Program-made: the position numbers and the translations under genes | Notes under the pieces: model-generated | The model's input: only the letters and a program-made list of their open reading frames with translations | What the model was told of the DNA's origin: nothing | Databases searched by the model: none | From: Wyeomyia smithii | Lineage: Eukaryota > Arthropoda > Insecta > Diptera > Culicidae | Reading direction: 5' to 3' | Length of the DNA: 64,000 nt | Assembly: GCF_029784165.1 (NCBI RefSeq) | Contig: NC_073695.1 | Location: forward strand, 233,680,380-233,744,379 | Part shown: piece by piece, positions 1 to 11,110 of the stretch | Layout of the letters: each line of letters begins with the position of its first letter | Position numbering within the stretch: the stretch's first letter is position 1

Positions 1-1275
1 GATACAAACGAAGCTGTTTTCAAAAGATGACGAATCATTTACTTATGATGTATGTGAAATATAAGGTGAAACTAGTTTTGTAAAGTATCTATGTCATGAA
101 AAAATATGTTCCTAAGATAATAAAGCTTGAAAATAAATATTTGATTCTTATATATATTTATATCACTTAGAACATTTAACTTTTTTCTTGAGAACCGTTC
201 GCCCAATCGTTTTGTTGTCAAATAATGAATTGTATATTTTTTATCAAGCATTCCAATGAACGTATGGTTTTTGCTGGAGAATCATGGACAAATTAAGAAA
301 AACGTTTATTTTTCTAAATAATTATAATTTTTCGAGCTTAAATTAGAAATAACTCGAAAACCAATGCCTTTAGAATGTTAACTACCAAGAGTTTTTTGAT
401 TCAAAATGACTCCCTGCATCTTTTAAAATCATCAGAATACAAATATTTTGAAAAATGTTTAAATTAGAAATTTTATGAAAAAATTAATCTACCATAAAAA
501 AATTATTTTTCATTTCTCCATCCAGGACTTTTTTTTATTTTGCGTATTAACGTCAAGTTTCTTTAAAAAAATAAAAAATAAAAAAAATCTATTCTTTTTT
601 TTATTTTTAATTGAAATTTAATGTTTATTTCTAATTTTTTTAGGTCAAAAAAATTTATTTTAGTACAGTGTATATTTTTTTATGGTGCATTTTTAATTCC
701 CTACAACTCATACTCAGACAGTTTTTCTATACAACCAGCGGTTTCTGGGCTACAATGCTTCGAATAAAACCTATGCCAAAAAGCATACGCCCTTTTAGAA
801 TGTAACTCATGGGTGTAAAAAATATCTCCACCTGTGAAAAATGCTCAGTTTGCTAAGCCAAATACGTGTGCAAAGTTTCATTCAAATCAAAAATGGTCGA
901 TTAAATTTTCGCGTATTTCCAGGCGATTTGAAATGATTTTGCTCTATGGTCAATCTATTTGGCTGTAACCTCAAAATGAACGGTCTCGTAACAGTTTCAA
1001 GCATCGTCCTGGAGACGTATAAATACGTGATTCTGGATCCTTGTCATATTCTAAAACTCGTGAGGAACGCGTCTTCATCTCAGGGAGCATTGTCAACAGA
1101 CCATGGATGTGCAGAAAAACGATCGGTAACACTGCTTTCTTAAAAGCACAGTCAATCCTTAATAGGTTCGTCAATAAAACTAATTTTAGTGGGGTAATTG
1201 GGACTGCGAAATCACGTATGATAGTAAAAGTGGACACTGAAACGCTACTGCGAAAGAAAGTATTAGTTTAGGCGT
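1..1275. other. AT-rich non-coding stretch
   Basis: Very AT-rich sequence with long A and T runs and no credible reading frame. The short open frames near 946-1271 overlap on both strands and resemble nothing I recognise. I see no repeat boundary or gene signal. Confidence 0.6.
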
Positions 1276-1430
1276 ACATTCGTATATTACGTAACGCGGA
1301 ATTCAGCAATATTCAACACCCCCCACCCCTACGTAACCCAATTTAGCATGGTAGTCTCACACAATGCAACACTTCGCTCAATACACCCCCTTCTCCCCTT
1401 CTTTGAGCGCATTATGTAATTCACGAATGC
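1276..1430. mobile_element. small MITE with ~20-bp terminal inverted repeats
   Basis: The left end (from about 1277) reads CATTCGTATATTACGTAACG. The right end (1409-1430) is its imperfect inverse, GCATTATGTAATTCACGAATGC. The interior is C-rich and non-coding. Length is about 155 bp. A clear target-site duplication was not found, so the superfamily is left open. Confidence 0.6.
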
Positions 1431-2047
1431 TCCCTTAAAAGTGATTTTTATGAATTCCAAAGTTGTACTTCATACATTGGAAATGACAATCAAAAATAGC
1501 GTCATGTCAAGCTCTCATATGAAGGCTTGCATAAAAGTTTGTATGCATTTTTTATCAGACAGACAGTGCTGCTGTTTTCACTGTAAATGCTGCAAAAGCA
1601 ATCCGAATTAATGTCGATTTTATCCTTTGCTTTTCGCTTTTATTTTCTAATTCATTATAAAAATATTTGTTTCGGAGATGCGGAAGCGCTTTTTGTATTG
1701 ACCTCGGAATAGATTGACATATGATTTATTTATTTATTACTAATTTGGCACTTTGTCAACAAATTTCGGGTTATACTTGAGTAGTTACATATGAGCCGTT
1801 GCGAACCAGAGTGGTCTATGTGCCATCGAGCAAATTGTTCAGGAGAAGCAATATCCGAAAAATCTCTGAATAAAATTCTGTTCAACGGATTCTTTCAAAT
1901 AAAATGTTCTAATATAGAGGTTATGAAGTGGTTTAACATTGGGATACATAAAATTAACAGTTTCTTTGCGAAATCGGTGATTTTATCTCACCAATGTACA
2001 TAGACCACTCTGACTTCATATATGTAATCACTGGAATCCTCGAATCG

Positions 2048-2381
2048 TTTTGGAACAGAGTGGTCTATGTACACAAACCTGGTAAAAGACAAAGAAAATG
2101 ACGGTAACTCGTATGGCTAGTGTCACAGGTTATATGGTACATATAGCATGTCACATGTAAGATGTCACGTGTAACATTACATGTAACACAAAATGTTACA
2201 TATTACATAATATTTTGAATGTTACATTTTTCGTGTTACATTACGTGTAACATGTTACATATTACGTGTGACATGTACATAACAAGTGACAGGTTACTTA
2301 TCACATGTAATATGCTACATGTTACGTGTTACATGATGGTATTACACCGATTTATGTACATAGACCACTCTGTTCCGAAAC
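2048..2381. repeat. inner inverted pair nested in the foldback element
   Basis: The 26 bases at 2048-2073 (key block GGAACAGAGTGGTCTATGTA) return inverted at 2356-2381. Between them lie tandem, near-palindromic variants of ACATGTTACATG (about 2110-2335). This is either an element within an element or an internal amplification of the outer end. Confidence 0.7.
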
Positions 2382-2403
2382 AGAATGGCCATTCTGTTTC
2401 GGA
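2374..2403. repeat. 30-bp perfect palindrome
   Basis: TCCGAAACAGAATGG is followed directly by its exact reverse complement with no spacer. It sits just inside the right arm of the inner inverted pair. Confidence 0.85.
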
Positions 2404-2563
2404 CGCAATTTCAACATGGTATAAATCACCTTTGAAGTTTGATTTTTTGAAACATTTTTGATTTCCCAAATACAGTTTTTTGTGTAGATGCGGAATATGC
2501 AAAAAACTCATTTTCGAAAAAAATGATCTTTAGACCACTCTGGTTCGCAACGGCTCATATGTA

Positions 2564-5320
2564 TATGGAAAGATTCATTCATTTATTTGCAATTCGGCTC
2601 ATAAATAGAACATAATATGTTATTTAAAAACGTGTCATTTTTTTATAAAGATATCCTTAATGAATTGAATGTCTAAATATAATAATAGAATCTATAAAAT
2701 TTTAATATTATTTAGAGGCGGGTTTTACCGAATGGAAAATCACTCCGGAGTGTACTGCGTGTACTCAGTCATTTTATAAAGGCCAGACAGTGTGACCTAG
2801 AAGTAGGGAACCACACACACACACCATGGATGTGCAGAATGGGGATTTTTCAACAACTACGAAACGTCAATGGGTTACGTCTGGAGCAAAACTTGTCTGA
2901 TAAACACATATATTTTCAAAATCAGCTTCAGCTTTGAAAACCCTAATGACATGACAGTTGTGAAACAATTTCTTGATGCCAGCGCCACCGTTTAGTTTAT
3001 AGGCTTGTTCAATGACCTTTTTGACTTGATTTACCACAGGACTTGACTCAAGACGAAAGCTGCGCGAAGTGGTCTTGATTGTATTCTAAACTTGTCAGCA
3101 GCAAATTAGTTCTGCTCAGTTAATCTTATATGAATAAAATCAGTTCAAATGAGCACTAGAAACAGTACATTATTAGTAATCAACGAGTCATACAAAGATC
3201 ATTGTTTTCCTTCCCGGGAAGCCTTGAAAACTAAACTGCTCGAGAGTGCCTCTAGCAACACTGTCAAAGTGATAGTTCACAGCACTCCGCTGCAGTGGAA
3301 TAATATTAATCTTTAATTGAATGTCTATCAATCATTCGGCAAGCATTAACAACTTCAGTAACCTATCGGACGTACTCACGGCGCCAGTTCGCAGCTCATT
3401 ACGCAGACAACGCCCCCACTTGAATCGGGGCAACTCTTTTCTTACAGTGCACACACTTCGCGGTGACAGCCGCCTACTGATCAAGTTCTCACCAAAGAAA
3501 GCAAGCGTCAATTAGAACCGATATTTACCTGTAATGAAACAACAATAAAAAACCATTAGTATTCTATTAATCATATGACCTGCATTTTGCATACGCCTAC
3601 ACGTATTTAGCTATTAATTTTCAGTTAATTTAAACATCATTTGCAAGGATTAATCGTTGGTAAATATGCAATTATCATGGCGACTGTCTTATGTGCGCAT
3701 CACCAGTACTGCACGCTACACACAAATTGCGAAGCGTTCAATTTCCAAAGGGCATCCATAATATACAAACCGCATTGCATTGGGATGTATTGAGGTTGAG
3801 GGGAGCTCCGCCAGATTCGTTTGCCCCGTAATACCCTGCCTGCAGCTCTGGCATGGTAGCGCATAGCACAGAACATTCAAGCTTCTGGCATTGGCTACCA
3901 AGAATTGACAGCTGCATGCGGGCGCCACCAACCGGGTCAGAGCCTGGTTGGGATTGATTTATTATCGCACCTCTGGTCGCCGATTGGCAGATTAATATTC
4001 GAATAATGCACACTAGACTGCCCAGACGGTGGCGGCGGCGGTGCGTTTTTGTGTTAGAATCATTCTCACAGGGGTACGAGCGGCTTCTGGTTGGGTGGCA
4101 GTTGGCAGTAGGTGCAGCTCAGCATGCAAGCTTAAGCAACCTGCCGCCGCCGCCGATCAGTTACACGTGTGTCGTTAATCATCCGTGCAGTTTCCGGAGG
4201 TGCGGCTCTTTTTTTCACCTTTAGGGATGATTTATACACGTCGTTAGGATAGCAAACACTTTGGCGGTAGCTAATTATTACAGTGGTAAAATAATTTTTT
4301 TCATAATTCATAGACTGCCGGTTTTTAATTTACACCCACTAATTAGTTTTACAGTACTTGAACATTAAAATTATTCTATATACACTACTAAAACTAATTA
4401 TTATGAATCAAACTTACTCCCAGCAGATCCTTCATCTTCATCCGACGACTACCGCCGTTGCCGTTAGAACGAAGAAACAAAACTTGGACATACGTAAGCG
4501 AATTAAAATTATCAACAATAAAGCCGCTGTGGAAGTGGTTTGACGTTTCAAGTACCTTCAAGTGGATCGGTTTGCTTTCGGAGCACGAGCGAAAACAAGC
4601 GGTGAGATTATTAATCATAACCGTGGACAGCTCTCTAGGGAATTGATATGTCCCAGACTGGTGGTCAATTAAGGTATGGCATCATCGGACGTGATGCAGA
4701 CATGAGCGCAAATAAACTCGACCCCTCTAAGGGAAAATCGGGCTGAAACTCGTTAGAGTATTTCCTCTCTTACAGGTTCACGTTTACGATTCAAACAAAC
4801 TCCAAGCTAATGCGATAAATTTATTAGTGGACCCCCTGCTCGAGAAATCGTAATTTTGATAACAAGCTGCGTTCCACTTCTAACCTACCAGCTAGTGGAC
4901 CACCAGAGTAATGAATTAAGCATGCACGACCCATAATAATAAATGCACTGCTTATCGAAAAAAGCTCCATTTCCTATGTTTTGTGGCTACCGCCAGACAG
5001 GTTATCGTCGCCTTAAATAATCGACCCTTAAAGCGTTTGGCTTTAGGAATTGATACAAATTTTTATTCACAGCGCAGTTTTGTTGATAAAATGATTTCAA
5101 TAAAAGTGGGATACCAGCCGATCGAAGGGTTATGCATTTCCGGTGGTTTTGGAGGTGATGATAAACAAACGAGGCTGGTTTATTCGAGGGAGAGATCGTT
5201 TCTACGTTATTAGCATATTATTGGAAAATATGTTTAAGGCTGAACCACGCCATACTTCTATATTTGAAGGATAGTACATTCCAATATAGGTCAAAATTCA
5301 AAACAATTTTTCTAGTTTCA
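2564..5320. other. no recognisable gene
   Basis: Mixed composition with a more GC-rich patch at 3880-4210. Short open frames here lack start context, splice partners or any family likeness. No repeat ends were identified. Confidence 0.5.
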
Positions 5321-5329
5321 CTTTCAAAG

Positions 5330-5800
5330 GTCTTAACCAATATTAAAAGTGAGATGTAAATACAGATGCAAATTTAGGTTTGAATTCGAATCTAGAGATA
5401 TGGGCAGATCTGCATTAGAATCTTAACCTAAATTCAGATTATAACTGAATTTCTGATTTCAGTCCACACTCGTGTCCAAAACCACACTCAAATTGAACCC
5501 AGATCGAAATCAACGAAATTGACGCATAGATGGGGTTGAATGGATTCGAATATAGTTTAAATCAGAGCGCGAATCAGATCTGAATCCAAATACAAACTGG
5601 ACATTCACAATCAGCAATATAAAATTGGATAAAATTTAAACATAAATTTGCAAATGAATAATAAAATTAAGGCCCAAGTCCAAACAGTATTAAAAATAAA
5701 CACATACATCTAAATCTCTATTTAAATTCAGATTTAAATCTATAAATCAAAACCAGATCAAGGACAAATTTTCAATCTTCAAAATTTCTGCATACAAATG
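5330..5800. repeat. degenerate A-rich oligomer field
   Basis: Loose recurrences of AAATTCAGATT, GAATCCAAAT and similar words about 10-13 bp apart, on both strands. The words resemble the 11-bp minisatellite units at 10.3 and 27.6 kb. This may be an old, eroded array; periodicity was judged by eye only. Confidence 0.35.
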
Positions 5801-5885
5801 TGCCAAGTAATCTAGGTAAAAGTTTAAAACATTGTAGAGATCCAATTACCTTTCCCTTTATGAATTGATACAATTTTTTATTCAC

Positions 5886-6417
5886 ACCGCATTGTAGTAG
5901 AGATATGAATATGGGAGAATATTGAAGAGAGAGAATGGGAGAGAACAACGTAGGAGATGAAGTGTTTTCTTGCTGTCTTTAGCGATACCGCTTACCGTGC
6001 AATGCACGTGCAATGCACAAAGCCAAGAAATAGAAAAAAACAAATGACAGGGAGAAAAATCGACAAAGAGAATTCTTTTTTCCGGGGTTTGAGAAGATTA
6101 GGTTTAAGTAGAATTTGTTTACTAAAATCAATCTAGCAACCGACTTGATTCCAGGCGGTCGTTATTTGGTCCGCTATTTTTCTCCGTTTTTTTCCATCGG
6201 GCAAAACTATTTAAATTTGACCACTTTGAGGCTTCACACCCCGAAGTCGGATTGAGCTGAAATTTTGCATGAGGACTTTTCTCGAGAAGATGAAACATTC
6301 CATTGGCACCCTAACAAACAGTAGTGCAGAATCCTTATATTAAAAAAATGAAATCAAAGGCTCTGGGGCGGGGAAGGGTGTTTGAACCCTGAAACTCCAC
6401 CCTTGGCTACGCCACTG
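5886..6417. mobile_element. dispersed repeat fragment with a hAT-like terminus
   Basis: Two blocks recur in the same order and orientation near 61 kb: GAGAGAACAACGTAGGAGAT with its downstream sequence at about 5940-6010, and CATTCCATTGGCACCCTAA at about 6297. The right edge ends GGCTACGCCACTG (6405-6417). Inverted, this is CAGTGGCGTAGCC, a terminus common to hAT-type non-autonomous elements. The partner terminus was not found, so the fragment is probably a composite. Confidence 0.45.
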
Positions 6418-9168
6418 ATAGTATATAATAAATAATATATTAGTTTGAACTAGAACTCAGTCGCAAAACTCATGTTAAGTGCCTCTTTTTTACTCGTTTT
6501 TCTAGGCAATGATAATAATGTTTTCGATTATTTTCTTCGATATTTGTTGAATTCTTCCGTAGACTTCCGGGCAGCACCGCAAACATTAAATATATTATTT
6601 TTAGCCTGGTTTTGGGGTTTAAGGTCTTGCATTCCGGCATCAGCGCTAGCGTACGGGCATGTGTCAAATTGGGAACTACAAAATTTGTACGAGATTGCAT
6701 GACAGCGCCCCAGACGGCGTTATTGCGCGATAACTTAGATTCAATTAAAAATTTGAAATGATCGTTTTTTTTGTGGCGATGGAGCTTGGTTCCAGTGTTA
6801 CGTCTGTTAGTCTGTGGTATAGGAATAATTGTTAGTTTTTATAGAATTTCAATCGTAGCACGTTTTAATTAACACTTCCAGCGTCAGAACATATGTAGGT
6901 ACGATCAAAATAATGTACCTAAGTATAAATTAAAACTGCGCTTTTGGATGATCTTGAGTATTTTCAACCATGGTGTGTACGGTTAAATAAAAAATCAGGC
7001 GCTGCTAGAATGAGTTTTGTTTTTGCGTTGGAGAAATGGTAACGAAATGTCACTCAGCAACAATTATTATTGTGTGTATTGGTTTAAAATAGTCGTTAGG
7101 TTGATTGATATCTCGAATTTTGGTGTTTTAAGTAGTGATTTGCTTCTGGAGGCATGGATTTCGATATCAAGGTATGGAGCATTGGGGTGAAATATAATTG
7201 CATGCACAAACAAACAAACTGAGTTCATGTCATTTGTTATCTCTGTTTTCAACGACTCAATCGAAATTTTTTTTTTTAATCTTCCCGGCATCTGCATCGT
7301 TTTTCAATTATGAAACAAGTGGAAAAAGCCGGAAAAACAACTGCCCGTTCCTAAACAACATATAAAAATACCTACTGTGTAAAAAAGTATATCTTTTCGC
7401 ACAAGCTTGGCAACATGTCTGAAGGGCAACGTTGACGAACAAAATCCATAAAAAAAAACAACGAGCCAAACAATACAACTAGAACAGTTTCCAATCATGA
7501 TTTTCAGTGTCATCTGGCCACGGTTTTCACTAGAGCTTGTGCCTAATAATGCCTTCAGCTTGCGCCTTGTAGCGAACGTTGTGGGAGAACGAAAGAAAGC
7601 CTGGTTGCGTAATTTTAGCATATACCTAACCACAAAGAAGAAGGGGCGAAAGATTCGCGATATTGTTTTTTTTTCACTCTGCGCCGCTTCGGACAATAAA
7701 TGCCCAGCTGACCTTGACCGGCTGTTGTTGATGGGACAGGAGATTTTTTTTTTATATTTCAAATATAGGCTACAAGAATAGAGGCGCTACAGTTTTAATA
7801 GTTAGCCTTTGTAGGCTAGCTGTGGAGCCTTAAAATTTTCCGCATCTGTTGGTAATTTATACTGCACGGAGCGGTGGTGGAGTCGTTCACGGTGAGGCAC
7901 ATTCATCTTCTGCCGGTCTCCGGGGAATCGCCCGGCGTAAAACGTGGCCTATCGTAGAACGGAAGCATAAATTTCATTTACGTTCGCTTGCAGGAGGAAC
8001 TTTACATAGAATTAGTTTTTCCAGCAGCGCAGTGAGATGGTGTTCTACATACAAACTCATTACGGTTCCCGTTTACCAGGACAAGATGACCTTCAGTTGG
8101 ACTTGAAGAACTAATTTAGGAATCTATGACAGTCTGCTTTTCTGGAGCCCGGCAGCAGTCAAGTGCCTGCCGCTGAAACCTTGGTCACCGTTATATCGAT
8201 ATTATCGTCGATGAGTCACCCTTTCTTGATAGTCATGTTGCTGTTTTAGTCTGGTTCGGTCGAGGTTGAAGTAATAGCTTGTAGATGTTATATTTGCTCA
8301 ACCCCCGTACCCTGGTGGAATTATTACACAGTGAAAGGACGATTGCACGACTGGTGTCGTGGAGCCTTTCTAAACCGAATCAAAGGGACGCTGACATTAC
8401 TAGTGTAGTGGTAACTTGATAGAGCAATAAACTTGGAAAAGAAAGGGGAGCGCAAAACAGAATATACGCTACTCTTTCTTCGTATCATGTTACGAAGAGT
8501 GAAAATGTGTTGTAGGGAGATGCTACGGAAATGAGGCGGGTAATGATAACAATGTAGATTATTGTTACAACACGCGGCCTCGTTTTGGTATGCACAACTA
8601 TTTCACTCTTGTGGCTAAATATTATTATTGTGCCGTACCGGTGTCCTGAAATAAGAGAACATGGTCGGATTAATTGTGGCAAAACATACCGATGCTGTAA
8701 CGATGATTCATGCGAAGCATTAATAAATAAGGAGATGAAAGTTTTCTAACCGGATTTCCCGGATCGTCAATCGTCCTATTTTGAAAGCAGAAGGGTTGAT
8801 GCTGAAAGATGCTTTGATGCTTGCCTCAATCAGTCCCAATCAAAATAAGCATTTTTCCACGTATCAACATGATTGACTCATAAATAAGACTCAATCTAGA
8901 TTCTAATTTCGATTGAAAAGCAGAAATTAACATATTTTAGGTGTAAATCTTGAATAAATTTCAAATTTTGAATTCAAATCCATATTCAATGCCAACTTTA
9001 TATTTCCGGTCCAAATCCATTGTAGCATCGAGTGGAAAATTTCCCTAACTTTGAGTACCGAAGCAAGAGCTTGTACAGGTAATAAATATTCTGATTTCAG
9101 ATACTCCCGTAAGAGCGTGTACCCAACATGACAACTGCTCACCACTAGCACTGAATATCGCTCACGTA
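6418..9168. other. no recognisable gene
   Basis: AT-rich sequence. A 152-codon minus-strand open frame at 7304-7762 is low in complexity, overlaps an antisense frame and has no recognisable domain, so it is not called. No RNA gene or repeat terminus seen. Confidence 0.5.
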
Positions 9169-9244
9169 AATTACACCATAAAAAAATGACACGATTACCT
9201 CAAGTATTTTTGCACTTGACTCAATTCGTCACATCACACTGCAA

Positions 9245-9900
9245 GTTGAAGTGATTTAGTGTTGATTTCTCGAAGATTAACACTTTCCAATGAAATGATC
9301 TTGCGTTGAAAACAGGTTAATGGAAATCACCATCGTATTATAATGAATATCTCTTGTATTATCACCACTGTTTGAATCAATTGAATTGAAGCTGCAATTC
9401 CAATTGACAAACGTCAAAACCATAGAGCGAAACAAAAATAGTGACGATGGCGAACGGCGCAAGCAGCACATTTACCCAGAGATCAGAATTTTTTTTGAGC
9501 GTAAGTTTGAATGAATCTTTTAAAATAAAATAACAATAAAACGACTCTTTTACAGATCCTGAAATCGATTGCATCGATACAGTGACAGGAATCATCTCTA
9601 GGATCATCTTTTTATTAAATTAAAAACCTAAAATAAAATAAAAATGAGAAATCTAAAATAAAAAGAAATCTCTTGAATTTATTGTGAATTTATATAATTA
9701 TCCAACTGACCGACATTCCTTATCTCAAACATAAGCATATCAAAAAAGATTACCATAACAACAGAAAATAAAGTGATTTGCTGTTGATTTCATCTTTCTT
9801 TGCATTAATATATTTCGAAAGATTTTCATTCAACTCTGAAATGTTAGGCAAGTAGTGCGAATTCAACAGCAAATCACTTTACTTCGACGTGTTTTTTATT
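9245..9900. mobile_element. possible MITE with repeated inverted GTGATTTGCTGTTGA motif
   Basis: GAAGTGATTTAGTGTTGATTTC at about 9251 and AAAGTGATTTGCTGTTGATT at 9770 are forward. CAACAGCAAATCACTTTACT at about 9864 is inverted. The right margin ends in TACAGTGTAG. The boundaries and any target duplication are unclear, so this could be a short internal hairpin (9769-9885) inside an older repeat. Confidence 0.4.
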
Positions 9901-9949
9901 TACAGTGTAGTTTAAATTCCTCCGTTTTTTTTTTTCGTTTATTAACGTA

Positions 9950-10117
9950 AGGGGCCAACCACATACCACATGGACAGATTTTAAACGATTTTTACCCCTC
10001 CCGCTCCCTTTGGACAACTGCTCATATAAATTCTAAAAATTTTGTATGGACCGAGGACATTCACATACCCCCACCCCCTTTCCACCAAAGCTGTACACAT
10101 GGTATGTGGATGGCCCA
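9950..10117. mobile_element. short MITE with ~20-bp inverted ends
   Basis: GGGCCAACCACATACCACAT at 9952-9971 pairs with the inverse of ACACATGGTATGTGGATGGCCC at 10095-10116, with a few mismatches. The interior is non-coding and C-rich on this strand. Confidence 0.65.
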
Positions 10118-10319
10118 AGAGAGTGTCGCGTTAGATAGGTGTAGTAATTTTTATATCATGTTTGTGGATTAATCGTTAGGATTAGATAGGTCGAGGTTTT
10201 CCTCTAGCTGTAAAAAAAGGTGTGCTGAATGTCGACATCGACATCTTGGCAGGTTTGTTCTAGTCGACAGTGGCGGCAGCCAATGGAATATAGAAAGGTA
10301 CGGAGATGGTTTGAAACCT

Positions 10320-11110
10320 CCAATCTAATTCAAATCCAATCCAATCCAAATCCAATCCAAATCCAAATCCAATCCAAATCCAATCCAAATCCAATCCAAA
10401 TTCAATCCAAATCCAATCCAAATTCAATCCGAATCCAATTCCAATCCAAATCCAATCCAAATCCAATCCGAATCCAATTCCAATCCAAATACAATCCAAA
10501 TTCAATCCAACTCCAATTCAAATCCAATCCAAATCCAATTCAAATCCCATCTAAATCCAATCCAAATCCAATCCAAATCCAATCCAAATCCAATCCAAAT
10601 CCAATCCAAATCCAATCCAAATCCAATCCAAATCCAATCCAAATCCAATCCAAATCCAATCCAAATCCAATCCAAATCCAATCCAAATCCAATCCAAATC
10701 CAATCCGAATCCAATCCAAATCCAATCCAAATCGAATCCAATTTCAATCCAAATTCAATCCAAAAATAATCGAAATCCAATCCAAATCCAATCCAAATTC
10801 AATCCAAATCCAATCCAAATCCAATCCAAATCCAATCCAAATCCAATCCAAATTCACTTTGAATCCAATTCAAATCCAATACAAATCCAATACAAATCCA
10901 ATCGAAATCCATTCCAAATTCAATCCAATTCAAAATCAAACCCAATTTCAATCCCAATCCAATCCAAATCCAATCCAAATCCAGCCCAAATCCAATCCAA
11001 ATTCCATACGAATCCAATCAGAATTTAATCCAAAACTACTCCAAATCCAATACAAATGCAATCTCAACCAATCTTAATGCAATTCGAATCGCATTCAATT
11101 CCAATCTTAA
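10320..11110. repeat. 11-bp minisatellite, unit AAATCCAATCC
   Basis: About 70 tandem copies. The core at 10554-10712 is nearly perfect and both flanks degrade gradually. Because 11 is not a multiple of 3 and the unit lacks stop codons in most frames, long low-complexity frames appear on both strands (an 11-residue repeat such as NPIQIQSKSNP). These are artefacts of the repeat, not proteins. Confidence 0.9.

Larger units (their letters stand above)
1788..2561. mobile_element. 774-bp foldback MITE with 31-bp perfect inverted ends and TA duplication
   Basis: The left end begins CATATGAGCCGTTGCGAACC and continues to GTGGTCTA at 1818. The same 31 bp returns inverted at 2531-2561 without mismatch. 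TA flanks both ends (1786-1787 and 2562-2563), as expected of Tc1/mariner-type insertion. The motif AGAGTGGTCTA occurs five times: forward at about 1809 and 2059, inverted at about 2000, 2361 and 2531. Long hairpins can therefore form at several scales. No transposase is encoded; the open frames inside are short and arise from the repeats. Confidence 0.8.

Noticed and set aside
2770..2805. TATA promoter at TTTTATAAAGG
   Set aside because: No downstream gene or initiator with consistent spacing; such words are frequent in AT-rich DNA.
7304..7762. 152-codon minus-strand protein
   Set aside because: No domain, biased Phe/Lys composition and an antisense frame of similar quality.
10229..11077. 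282-codon NPIQIQSKS repeat protein
   Set aside because: Translation of the 11-bp minisatellite; equally open on the other strand and degraded at the edges.
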